A stretch of DNA of 64,000 nt from Helicobacter sp. 10-6591 (GTDB lineage: Bacteria; Campylobacterota; Campylobacteria; Campylobacterales; Helicobacteraceae), in contig NZ_NHYK01000004.1 of NCBI RefSeq assembly GCF_003288805.1, positions 36,227 to 100,226 of the forward strand, given 5' to 3'. The position numbers and the translations under genes are program-made. The notes beneath the pieces are model-generated. The model worked only from the letters and a program-made list of their open reading frames with translations, had not been told where the DNA came from and did not search any database. This document shows, one piece after another, positions 29,701 to 36,756 of the stretch. Numbering within the stretch: position 1 is the first letter of the stretch; each line of letters opens with the position of its first letter.

Positions 29701-30207
29701 GTTAGATTTACTTACAGCTTGGTACATTTTCTCAAGGAAATCCAAGTCTATCCAATCATCAGAATCTAAAAACACAATGTAATCAGCAAGACTTTTTTGG
29801 AGACCTTTATTTCTCGTAATAGATTGTCCCTTATTCTCCTGTCTGATTATCTTTATCCTTGTGTCTTTGCTCGCATATTCTTTGAGAATCTTTGGACTCT
29901 TGTCGGTTGATCCATCATCTACACAGATGATTTCTATTTGCTTGAGAGTTTGGCTGGTTACAGAATCAAGACATTCTCTTAAATATTGCTCTACATTATA
30001 GACAGGTATTATCACAGACACTTTTGGAATAGAGTTTGTGCTTTTATTGGTTTTTTTTGGGTGCTTTTTCTTTTTGTGGTTTTGTTTTATAGATTGCAGT
30101 TTTTCTAATTTGTCTTTGGCTTTTTGTGTTTTGAGTTGGAGTTTTTGGAGTTTCTTTTGTACTTTGTATTCTTGTGTGTTTTTTTTCTTTTGTGTGATGT
30201 TTGGCAT
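26716..30207 (-). CDS. Giant multi-domain glycosyltransferase (GT2 - GT-like - GT2)
   Basis: The 1163-residue protein starts with a Lys-rich coiled coil (1-60). A GT2 domain follows (about 62-240, KVSVIIPVYN and FLDSDDW). A second, different transferase-like domain covers about 370-600, starting LIISLTSYPTRIN with TADDDINYPRDW as its acidic motif. A linker module at about 632-740 (KPIGAINLVKNHLAYKFGRE) comes next. A second GT2 domain starts near 749 (KVSIIIPVYN, FVDSDDWFD), and the linker module is repeated near 1050-1157 (KPIGAVNIIKNDLFYKVGRE). The protein probably adds several sugars to LOS or capsule at the inner membrane. It lies 30 nt after the frameshifted ugd gene in the same direction. 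Donor and acceptor are unknown. Confidence 0.85.
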   Translation of the reverse strand: MPNITQKKKNTQEYKVQKKLQKLQLKTQKAKDKLEKLQSIKQNHKKKKHPKKTNKSTNSIPKVSVIIPVYNVEQYLRECLDSVTSQTLKQIEIICVDDGSTDKSPKILKEYASKDTRIKIIRQENKGQSITRNKGLQKSLADYIVFLDSDDWIDLDFLEKMYQAVSKSNADMAKSQYLHHYKDKVVPDGINTTIQTRYDNGENLEVNENSIVIWATIYKSDLITKNNIYFREDTFVAADVEFTLKTTFLANKIIPVVGTYVHYRRESSKLSMMHSQKFKTIPTIHAHMIDFLNNIECDERDYIEALKKMSWRINDRYKSSLNIQEITDSDRIEFLEKSTEVFAKAKYIDDRAFDRQTIEKLENYIRVQNTLIISLTSYPTRINSVHLCIETLLNQSLKPDKLILWLAKEQFPNREDDLPQHLLQLKQEGLDIQWCSNIRSYKKLIPTLKKYPDALIITADDDINYPRDWAEILFKSYVKDRETIWAHRVHRIVFDQDAQEILPYNKWGNCVTGYEPSFLNFATSGGGVLYPPNCFDKGILNEKKALELCPSADDIWFWAHLVLANRRIGIPKYALKNLAVQANLIPGTQLEALYYKNMGNNKNDKQLKAIFAKYPKLLETLQTQAKVTPLISKPIGAINLVKNHLAYKFGREFAKCKNPLNILTLPFSLLALSIRHNKRENILSIIHEIDPSKRPLELSRYQDYPQALEIQNSLSYKLGRVVTSYPLSFAFMIVLLYLRRIWSKSDSIKVSIIIPVYNSQKYLRECLDSVTNQTLKQIEIICIDDGSTDNSLEILKEYASKDERISILTQTNLYAGTARNAGLAVAKGEYIQFVDSDDWFDLNMCKRMYAQARKDGSDIVVCGHRVYDEQLQNYISERSISYHALSLSPIDPKVYKANILAISNPATWNKLYKREFLLQKGLKFEALSTCNDLTFTYSTLMLASKISLMEELFITYRTNSYKNITATRGENAINIIKALKALQATINNFHLGNAYKLVFQKQFKGHIAYELNQCTDFQKQNFKYQAQKLLEEDEYKELVENQELLQPGYKKPIGAVNIIKNDLFYKVGRELAKCRGNLRICIFPFTFLSLVLSHRSRKNILEAVYELYPDRYPKTIDTYSDYHESNMLRATLSYKLGYALVTSPLNFPIAMWRIIKRHRMRDE
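27846..27921. repeat. Intragenic DNA repeat, copy 1 (second GT2 domain)
   Basis: These 76 bp match 29907-29982 with three mismatches and in the same orientation. They encode the N-terminal part of the second GT2 domain (around ECLDSVTNQTLKQIEIICI). The pair sits about 2.06 kb apart inside one gene. Confidence 0.9.
29907..29982. repeat. Intragenic DNA repeat, copy 2 (first GT2 domain)
   Basis: This is the partner of 27846-27921, encoding the same part of the first GT2 domain. Similarity continues more weakly on both sides. Recombination between the copies would delete the middle transferase domain while keeping the reading frame, because the distance of 2061 nt is a multiple of three. Confidence 0.9.
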
Positions 30208-30237
30208 TTCTATCCTTAAGAGGTTGGGTGGAAGTTT

Positions 30238-31528
30238 TTATCGCCCTATACCTTGGTATTGCAATCCAAGTTCTAAAGCTCTCTTTTTATCGAGCATATT
30301 TCGTAAATCAAATACAAAACTGCCTTTCATCAAAGTCTTAAAACTCTCAAGACTAAGAGCGGAAAATTCCTGCCATTCTGTCAGTATGGCTACTGCATCT
30401 GCTCCTTGCAATGCCTCTTGTGCACTGGATGCATACTCTACACGCTGGGCTAAAAATTCTTTGGCTGAATCCATAGCTTTAGGGTCAAACGCTCGGATTC
30501 GTGCGCCTGATTTGAGCAAATTTTTCACTATTTCAATCGCTGGACTTTGTCTGCAGTCATCTGTACCACCCTTAAAAGCAAGCCCTAAAATCGCAATGAT
30601 TGGTTTTTGGATGTTTACAAGCTCTTTTAATATTTTGTCGCTCATGGCTTTGGTATGCATCGTATTTGCTTGTATGCTTGCATCTATTAAGTCTAGATTC
30701 GCATTATATTTCCTGCCTAGCAAAGAGAATGCTAATGTATCTTTAGGAAGACAAGATCCTCCATACCCTGGACCTGGAGTAAGAAATTGTTCACCTATTC
30801 TAGGATCCATTCCTATACCCTTAGCAACTTCAAGTATATCTGCATCTACTTTCTCACATAAATTGGCTATTTGGTTGATAAAAGAGAGTTTCATCGCAAG
30901 AAAAGAATTGGCAGCATATTTGATCATCTCGCTGCTTGTGCGGGTAGTAAATAGGAGTTTTTGCTCTGGTATAAAGGCTCCATAGAGTTGTCTTAATGCT
31001 TCTTGAGCACGAGCACTATTTGTACCTATAATCACTCGTGATGGTTCAAAAAAATCCTTAAGAGTAAAACCTTCTCGAAAAAACTCAGGCAAAGATACTA
31101 CATCAAAGTGTGCTTGTTGGTGAGATTCCCTAAGGCATTTCTCTAATAAATCACATGTACCAACAGGAACTGTGGATTTTACAGCAATGATAGTGTAGCC
31201 ATAGGGGGGGGGGTAAACCATTAATGGCTTCAAAAAGAAAATCAAGATTTACTTCGCCATTCTTAGTACTGGGCGTACCTACTGCTAAGATGATAAGCTC
31301 TGCATCTTTTGTAGCCTTTATATCAGTTGTAAATCTCAGCCATTTGGTGTTGTAGTATTTTTTAAAAAGTTCATCCAAGCCTTCTTCATAAAGTGTGAGC
31401 TTGCCTTTACTTAGAGCAGTTATTTTCTTTTTGTCTGTATCTATGCAAACAACCTCATGTCCCAAATGAGCAAAACATATACCAGTAGGCAATCCAACAT
31501 AACCCGTCCCAATGACCGCTATTTTCAT
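30238..31528 (-). CDS. ugd: UDP-glucose 6-dehydrogenase Ugd, frameshifted at a G10/C10 tract (OFF as read)
   Basis: The gene makes UDP-glucuronate from UDP-glucose. The first part (31528 down to the tract) carries the NAD site IAVIGTGYVGLPTGICFAHLG and VGTPSTKNGEVNLD. The second part continues with YTIIAVKSTVPVGTC, the catalytic Cys in PGYGGSCLPKDT, and LGLAFKGGTDDCRQSPA. The two parts are in different frames because of ten C residues on the coding strand (31204-31213). Nine or twelve would encode Leu-(Pro)3-4-Tyr and give an intact enzyme of about 429 residues, the family norm. As read, translation enters a frame that stops at 31151. A sequencing error is possible, but the tract is typical of phase variation. 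Confidence 0.88.
31204..31213 (-). repeat. G10 (coding-strand C10) slippage tract inside ugd
   Basis: Ten G residues on the plus strand lie where Ugd has the loop before the strand leading to KSTVPVGT. The gene is in frame with 9 or 12 and out of frame with the 10 seen. Confidence 0.9.
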
Positions 31529-31560
31529 TCCAATCCTTAGAAGTTTTTGCTTAATATCCG

Positions 31561-31576
31561 TTTTTTTTTTTTTTTT
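31561..31576 (-). promoter_or_regulatory. T16 (coding-strand A16) tract in the ugd promoter region
   Basis: Sixteen T residues on the plus strand lie 33-48 nt upstream of the ugd start codon. Runs of this kind near promoters alter spacing or activity when their length changes. The remaining sequence of the 31529-31745 gap is AT-rich and holds the start-proximal ribosome site AAGGATTGG; no clear -10 box was fixed. Confidence 0.55.
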
Positions 31577-31745
31577 AACAAATAAAATGGCGTCTATTCT
31601 AACTGTAATTTATGTTTAAAGCGATGATTCTATAAAAAAATACATATTACATCGATTTGAGGATTACTATTATAAACAGTCACTAAGGTAAGCAAATATA
31701 AAAAATATGGGATATTGAGACTATCTCAAAATTCTGATTGAAGTA

Positions 31746-32129
31746 TTACATCCCTAAAGCATCTTCTAATACCACCCCGTCAATGCCTTGTGTGCCAAGT
31801 CTTTCAATCTCGCTGATGTTTTTGATGATACACAAGACTTTGGAATCAAGCAAATAAGAATCTGCAAGGCTTTGATAAACTTGTGGATTCTCTCTTACAA
31901 GCAAGAATTGTGGGGCAAAATGCGCACAGAGCAAAAAATCTATGGCATTTTCTACAAGAACTGCACATGCTATCTCATGGTGGATACAAAACTTAAGTAG
32001 CGAGAAATCTCTATCGCTAGTATGGTAAAACCACACAATGCAGTCATTCTTAGAATCTTGTATATCCTCAGATGAGGAAATAAAATGCAGTTTTTTAGAA
32101 TCCAATCCTTGGTATCCGAAAATAAGCAT
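31746..32129 (-). CDS. Conserved hypothetical protein (127 residues)
   Basis: The function was not recognised. The protein starts MLIFGYQGLDSKKLHFISS and ends GIDGVVLEDALGM. It alternates hydrophobic strands and helices without a signal peptide, giving the look of a small alpha/beta cytoplasmic domain; VLCIIKNISEIERLGTQGID resembles an active-site strand-helix of Rossmann-like folds. It lies 8 nt after the PP0621-like gene and is the last gene of the tatB-tatC-queA-rsmG group, so it is co-transcribed with them. Confidence 0.65.
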   Translation of the reverse strand: MLIFGYQGLDSKKLHFISSSEDIQDSKNDCIVWFYHTSDRDFSLLKFCIHHEIACAVLVENAIDFLLCAHFAPQFLLVRENPQVYQSLADSYLLDSKVLCIIKNISEIERLGTQGIDGVVLEDALGM

Positions 32130-32137
32130 GGCCTAAA

Positions 32138-32359
32138 CTAAGACCTCTCCATACATTCTTTGGAGCAAAACACCTTGCCCCTTTGAGTAAGTGCGTCATT
32201 TTGGGAGATAAAACTTCCACATGTCTCACACTCCAGCATCAATTCGTCTTTGAGACTTTTTTGGTTACTAGAATTTTGGGCACTTCTTTTCATACTTGGG
32301 CGCAATAAGACAAACCACACAAATGCCAATGCGACGGCTATAAATATCAGAAGTTTCAT
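32138..32359 (-). CDS. PP0621-like small membrane protein with a cysteine cluster
   Basis: The 73-residue protein has one N-terminal transmembrane segment (residues 2-20, IFIAVALAFVWFVLLRP). A cytoplasmic Cys cluster follows: CETCGSF and, after a spacer, VFCSKECMERS, which could bind a metal such as zinc. This is the layout of the PP0621 family, whose function is unknown. It is 24 nt after rsmG and 8 nt before the next gene. Confidence 0.75.
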   Translation of the reverse strand: MKLLIFIAVALAFVWFVLLRPSMKRSAQNSSNQKSLKDELMLECETCGSFISQNDALTQRGKVFCSKECMERS

Positions 32360-32383
32360 AATTTCCCTTGTTTTAGATTTGGC

Positions 32384-32968
32384 TTAGTTGCGAGCCTGGC
32401 TGCTTTTGTAGAAGTAGATTCTATCAGATCTTACAAAACACTCGCTTTTGGTTACGCCTGGCATTTCTTGAGAAAAATCCAAGCCTTTGTAGAAAAGATA
32501 ATATCCCTGTGGGCTTAAGAATCTCTTAGAATAAGCTATGAGTTTTGGAGCACTCATTACAGCTCTTGAGGTGATAAGCTCTACTTTATCTCTCTGCGGT
32601 ATATCTTGTAAGCGTGCGCAGATGAGCTCTATATTTTTTAGATTAAGTTGGGCGCATACATTTTGCAAAAATCCAAATCGCTTCAATCTTGGCTCGACAA
32701 GAATAAAATGTGTATTTTCTAACACTATGCTTAGAGGCAATGCAGGGAATCCACCCCCACTTCCAACATCAAGCGCACTTTGGAAAGGATAGATAAAAGT
32801 GAGCGGATACAGAGAATCCAAGATATTTTCTTGCACACTTTGTGTGGTTTTTGCCCCTGTGAGATTGTGGATTGCATTCCACTGCAAGAGGAGGTGTGTA
32901 TATTGGTCTAAAAGATCGCATTGCTTGGAGCTAAGGTTTAGGCTTTGGATGAGAGTTTGGAAAGTCAT
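32384..32968 (-). CDS. rsmG: 16S rRNA (guanine-527-N7)-methyltransferase RsmG
   Basis: The 194-residue methyltransferase has the SAM motif DVGSGGGFPALPLSI (about residues 67-81) and the RsmG-type ELITSRAVMSAPKLI. It methylates G527 of 16S rRNA; loss gives low-level streptomycin resistance in several bacteria. Its start overlaps the end of queA by 4 nt. Confidence 0.94.
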   Translation of the reverse strand: MTFQTLIQSLNLSSKQCDLLDQYTHLLLQWNAIHNLTGAKTTQSVQENILDSLYPLTFIYPFQSALDVGSGGGFPALPLSIVLENTHFILVEPRLKRFGFLQNVCAQLNLKNIELICARLQDIPQRDKVELITSRAVMSAPKLIAYSKRFLSPQGYYLFYKGLDFSQEMPGVTKSECFVRSDRIYFYKSSQARN

Positions 32969-34020
32969 AAGATAAGCATCCCATCGCCAAAAGAATAGAA
33001 TCTATACTCATGCCTGATGGCTTCTTGGTAGAGATCTAGCGCGGTTTTACGACCAAGCAATGCACTTACCAGCATCAAAAGCGTGGATTTGGGTAGGTGG
33101 AAGTTTGTCAAAAGCGCGAAATGAGAAATCGGCGGGTTATGCGGGTGCAAAAAAAGATCACACTCTCCATAGGTCTTGTGGTAGCGCGCATAAGATTCCA
33201 CAACACGGGCGCAAGTCGTACCGACACAAAGGACTTTGGTAGTATCTAGTGCGTGAGATAGGATTGCTTGCGAGGAGCTGCTTATATGAAACCGCTCTGT
33301 GTGCATAACATGCTCTCTAATATCTCTACTCTGCACACTTTGGAATGTCCCTGCTCCTATATGTAAGGTAACAAAGCAGATTTTATATCTCTCTTTTAGT
33401 CTCTGGAAATCTCTAGTACTAAAATGCAGACTTGCTGTGGGTGCTGCGACCGCACCGAGATTGCATGCAAAAACACTCTGATAATCGATATTATCTTGCT
33501 GCGTGCTTTGTCGTTTGATATAAGGAGGCAGCGGGATTGTGCCATGGGATTGCAGAATCTCTAAGACCTCATCATAGTTCAAGGGTAGGGCATTCCTCTC
33601 AAACTCCACTACGCGCAAGCCATTATCCAAAAGCTCCAGTACATTGACTCTTATGCTTGCATCGTTTTGTAAAATAATGCGATCGTGCCTTTTGATTTTG
33701 CCTTTGATTTGGACTAAGAATTGTGTGCCTTGCTGTGGTTTGTGGAAGAAAATCTCCATTCTTTTCTGGGTGTTCGCAGAATCTTTGAAGCCAAAAAGCC
33801 TCGCTTTTAAGACTTTGGTGTCATTGCATACAAGCAGATAATCACTTGGCACAAGAGAGCAGAAATCCTTAAAGTAGCAGTGCCTGATACTCTGGCTTTG
33901 GCGTTCATATACCAGGAGCTTAGCGCTACTTCTAGGCTTACTTGGAGATTCAGCTATAAGATGTGCTGGCAAGAGATAATCATAGGAATCTAAAAGCAGA
34001 TCTTGTGCATTTGCTTGCAT
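32965..34020 (-). CDS. queA: tRNA ribosyltransferase-isomerase QueA (queuosine synthesis)
   Basis: The 351-residue enzyme transfers the ribosyl part of SAM to preQ1 in tRNA. Motifs include SYDYLLPAHLIAESPSKPRSSAKLL at the N-terminus, GTIPLPPYIKR in the middle and VTLHIGAGTFQSV followed by ERFHIS. The length matches the family. It is 8 nt after tatC and overlaps rsmG by 4 nt. Confidence 0.95.
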   Translation of the reverse strand: MQANAQDLLLDSYDYLLPAHLIAESPSKPRSSAKLLVYERQSQSIRHCYFKDFCSLVPSDYLLVCNDTKVLKARLFGFKDSANTQKRMEIFFHKPQQGTQFLVQIKGKIKRHDRIILQNDASIRVNVLELLDNGLRVVEFERNALPLNYDEVLEILQSHGTIPLPPYIKRQSTQQDNIDYQSVFACNLGAVAAPTASLHFSTRDFQRLKERYKICFVTLHIGAGTFQSVQSRDIREHVMHTERFHISSSSQAILSHALDTTKVLCVGTTCARVVESYARYHKTYGECDLFLHPHNPPISHFALLTNFHLPKSTLLMLVSALLGRKTALDLYQEAIRHEYRFYSFGDGMLIL

Positions 34021-34028
34021 TGGAAGTT

Positions 34029-34781
34029 TTATATTTCTTTGTCTTGTGAATCCTGCTCATCTAAACTCGCTGGATTGACGAATTTTGCAATCAAAATAGA
34101 AATCCCATATAAGCCTATGAGCGGTATAGCCAAAAAGATTTGGGAAAGCACATCAGGAGGCGTGATAATAGCTGCAATCACAAAGATAATCACTACAGCA
34201 TATTTAAAAAAGCTTTTCATAGATGCATCGGTAATCATGCCCACAAGTGCTAGAAAATAGCTAAGTACAGGAAGTTCAAACGTTATCCCAAAACCCACAA
34301 TAAGACGTGTAAAAAACATCACATAATTATCCGCGCTGATATTGCCTTCAAACTTCCCACTCCCAAAGAGCAAGACATTTTCAATCACGACAGGAAGTAC
34401 GAGATAATACGCAAAAGCCACACCCACAAAAAACATCATACTTGCAAATGCAACAAATGGCAGCACTACCTTTTTTTCATGCTTGTAAAGTCCGGGAGCA
34501 ATGAAAAGCCAAAATTGCCAAAAAATTACTGGCATAGAGATTGTAAGCGAAGCAAAGAGTGAGACCTTAAGTGCGACAAAAACGCTCTCTAAGATCGCAA
34601 GCTGTGAAAGTTTGGCGTTTATGGTGTCTTTACTTAAGGCCTTGTTTATAGGTGCTGCGACAAAGTCAAAAATCACTTCCCAAAAGCTAAAACATATACA
34701 AAACGTTATAACAAGCGTGAGTGTAGAAATAATAAGGCGCTTACGTAAATCTTGCAAATGTGGCTTGAGATCTTCAAACAT
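34029..34781 (-). CDS. tatC: Twin-arginine translocase subunit TatC
   Basis: The 250-residue inner-membrane protein has six transmembrane segments and the TatC signatures HLQDLRKRLI near the start and ARLIVGFGITFELPVLSYFL-like in the fourth segment region. It recognises twin-arginine signals, so it serves KapA and probably the SsuA-like protein of this window. It is 12 nt after tatB. Confidence 0.96.
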   Translation of the reverse strand: MFEDLKPHLQDLRKRLIISTLTLVITFCICFSFWEVIFDFVAAPINKALSKDTINAKLSQLAILESVFVALKVSLFASLTISMPVIFWQFWLFIAPGLYKHEKKVVLPFVAFASMMFFVGVAFAYYLVLPVVIENVLLFGSGKFEGNISADNYVMFFTRLIVGFGITFELPVLSYFLALVGMITDASMKSFFKYAVVIIFVIAAIITPPDVLSQIFLAIPLIGLYGISILIAKFVNPASLDEQDSQDKEI

Positions 34782-34793
34782 CGCATTCTCCCA

Positions 34794-35336
34794 TCAAAGT
34801 CTTTGTACTGTGTCTTGCAGATTCTTGGCAGAATCTGCAGCTACAACGGGGGGATTTGATTCTTGCGTGAATAAACCATTTTGTTCTTGTGTGTTTTGCT
34901 GTTTTGTATTTTCTTGCTCTTGGCGCTGCTGTGCTTTGTATTCTTGTAGTTCTAAATCTAGGGCATCGCTTTGGAAATTAAGACTTTCAAGAGCCAAAGT
35001 TTCTGGGCTCTTTTGTATGTTTTGGGAGTCTTTAGAATCCAGTTTTTTTGAATCCAGCTCAAGTCTTTGCGCCACATCATTTGCAATGTCTTTTGGGAGT
35101 GAAGTGAGGGAATTGAAATCTTTGGATAAAGATTCTTTATATTCTAGGGCTTCTTTTTTAATCTCACTGAGACGGACTTCATTATCAAAACTTTCTTTTG
35201 CGTCATCAATGGTCTTTTTCACTGTGCGTATAAATTTTGCTAGATCTATGGCTGCCTGGGGTAGCTTGTCAGGTCCTAGAAAAATCACTGCCACTATAAG
35301 AATCACAAGAATCTCAAAAATACCTATACCAAACAT
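34794..35336 (-). CDS. tatB: Sec-independent translocase protein TatB
   Basis: From the ATG at 35336 the protein has 180 residues. It has the TatB start MFGIGIFEILVILIVAVIFL followed by GPDKLP, then an amphipathic helix and a long charged Gln/Glu/Ser-rich tail. An upstream ATG at 35366 would add ten residues before the transmembrane helix and is not favoured; AAGGCGG precedes the chosen start. Together with TatC it forms the signal-peptide receptor; tatA is not in this window. Confidence 0.93.
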   Translation of the reverse strand: MFGIGIFEILVILIVAVIFLGPDKLPQAAIDLAKFIRTVKKTIDDAKESFDNEVRLSEIKKEALEYKESLSKDFNSLTSLPKDIANDVAQRLELDSKKLDSKDSQNIQKSPETLALESLNFQSDALDLELQEYKAQQRQEQENTKQQNTQEQNGLFTQESNPPVVAADSAKNLQDTVQRL

Positions 35337-35468
35337 TGCCCGCCTTAAAATCTCTATAACGCGCAATTCTAACCCAAAAATCTTTAAAAAATATTAGCAG
35401 GCATGCGCAAGAGTGGGAATACAAAATGCTTTAATCTATGAAAATCTTGCGTTTTCTAAGGAATATAA

Positions 35469-36740
35469 ATGATTGATACAAAGGCTTTGCTTGATAATTT
35501 TGATGCTGTTGCCCAACAGCTGCGCATTAAGAACATCGATGAAAGTCTTCTTAAAACTCTCTATGAGCTTAGTATCAGATACAAACAAAGCAAGCAACAC
35601 TTAGAATCCCTGCAGGCATTCCAGAATAAAAACTCGAAGATTTTTGGAAGTTTGCGCGCAAAAGGGGAGGATACTACTGCATTAAAAACAGAGCTTGATT
35701 CAAACAAGCAAGAAATATTAAAAGCCCAAAGAGAGCTTGAAATCGCACAATCCCTTCTTACAGATATAAGCTATAAGCTCCCCAATCTACCTGATTCTAA
35801 TACACCAAAGGGCCAGAGCGAGGAATACAACCAAGAAATAGCAAAGATTCTCAAGCCAAGGAACTTTCACTTCGCTCCCAAGGAGCATTGGGAATTAGCA
35901 GAGCAAAATGGCTGGATAGACTTTGAAGCGGGTGTGAAACTGGCAAAATCGCGATTTAGCGTCTTGCGCGGAATGGGTGCTAAACTCAATCGCGCTCTTA
36001 TAAATTTTATGCTTGATTACAATCAAAATGCAGGCTTTGAAGTCGTAGTAACCCCTGTGATTGCTAATGCAAAATGTCTCTTTGGCACCGGACAATTGCC
36101 AAAGTTTGAAGATGATATGTTCAAGCTTGCCTCTACAGAATCTGAGGGTAGTGAGGCTTGCAATGAGCTTTATCTCATCTCAACTTCAGAAATCACACTC
36201 ACAAATCTCTATAACGATATGATTATCCCTGAATCTGAGCTTCCTATCATGCTCACGACACACACACCCTGCTTTCGCAAAGAAGCAGGAAGTGCTGGGC
36301 GCGATACAAGAGGAATGTTTCGTCAACACCAGTTTGATAAAGTCGAGCTTGTAGCTATCACACGACCACAAGATAGCGACCTTATGCAAGAAAAAATGCT
36401 ACAAACTGCAAGCGGTATCTTAAGAGAGTTAGAACTCCCACATCGCTTTGTACAGCTATGTGGAGGGGATCTTGGCTTTAGCGCGAGTAATACAATAGAT
36501 ATTGAAGTATGGCTGCCTGCACAAGCTCGCTACAGAGAAGTAAGCTCTGTGTCTAATACCCGTGATTTCCAAGCAAGGAGAGCAAAAATACGCTACAAAG
36601 ATGGAAACAAAAACACTCTAGTGCATACACTCAATGGCAGCAGCCTAGCAGTGGGACGCACACTCATTGCACTTATGGAGAATTACCAGAATCCTGATGG
36701 TTCAATTAGTATTCCAAAAATCTTAGAGAAATACCTCTAG
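35469..36740 (+). CDS. serS: Seryl-tRNA synthetase
   Basis: The 423-residue class II synthetase has an N-terminal coiled coil (about 30-100). Motif 2 is near [20 protein letters not shown], and motif 3 is [19 protein letters not shown]. It charges tRNA-Ser. pflB starts 17 nt after its stop, the same pairing as in C. jejuni (Cj0389-Cj0390). Confidence 0.97.
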   Translation: MIDTKALLDNFDAVAQQLRIKNIDESLLKTLYELSIRYKQSKQHLESLQAFQNKNSKIFGSLRAKGEDTTALKTELDSNKQEILKAQRELEIAQSLLTDISYKLPNLPDSNTPKGQSEEYNQEIAKILKPRNFHFAPKEHWELAEQNGWIDFEAGVKLAKSRFSVLRGMGAKLNRALINFMLDYNQNAGFEVVVTPVIANAKCLFGTGQLPKFEDDMFKLASTESEGSEACNELYLISTSEITLTNLYNDMIIPESELPIMLTTHTPCFRKEAGSAGRDTRGMFRQHQFDKVELVAITRPQDSDLMQEKMLQTASGILRELELPHRFVQLCGGDLGFSASNTIDIEVWLPAQARYREVSSVSNTRDFQARRAKIRYKDGNKNTLVHTLNGSSLAVGRTLIALMENYQNPDGSISIPKILEKYL

Positions 36741-36756
36741 CTTTAAGGTTGGAATC

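Noticed and set aside
30038..30985. A 315-codon plus-strand open frame
   Set aside because: It is antisense to ugd and the glycosyltransferase start; composition is that of a shadow frame.
34501..35397. A 298-codon plus-strand open frame
   Set aside because: It is antisense to tatB and tatC, which are certain.
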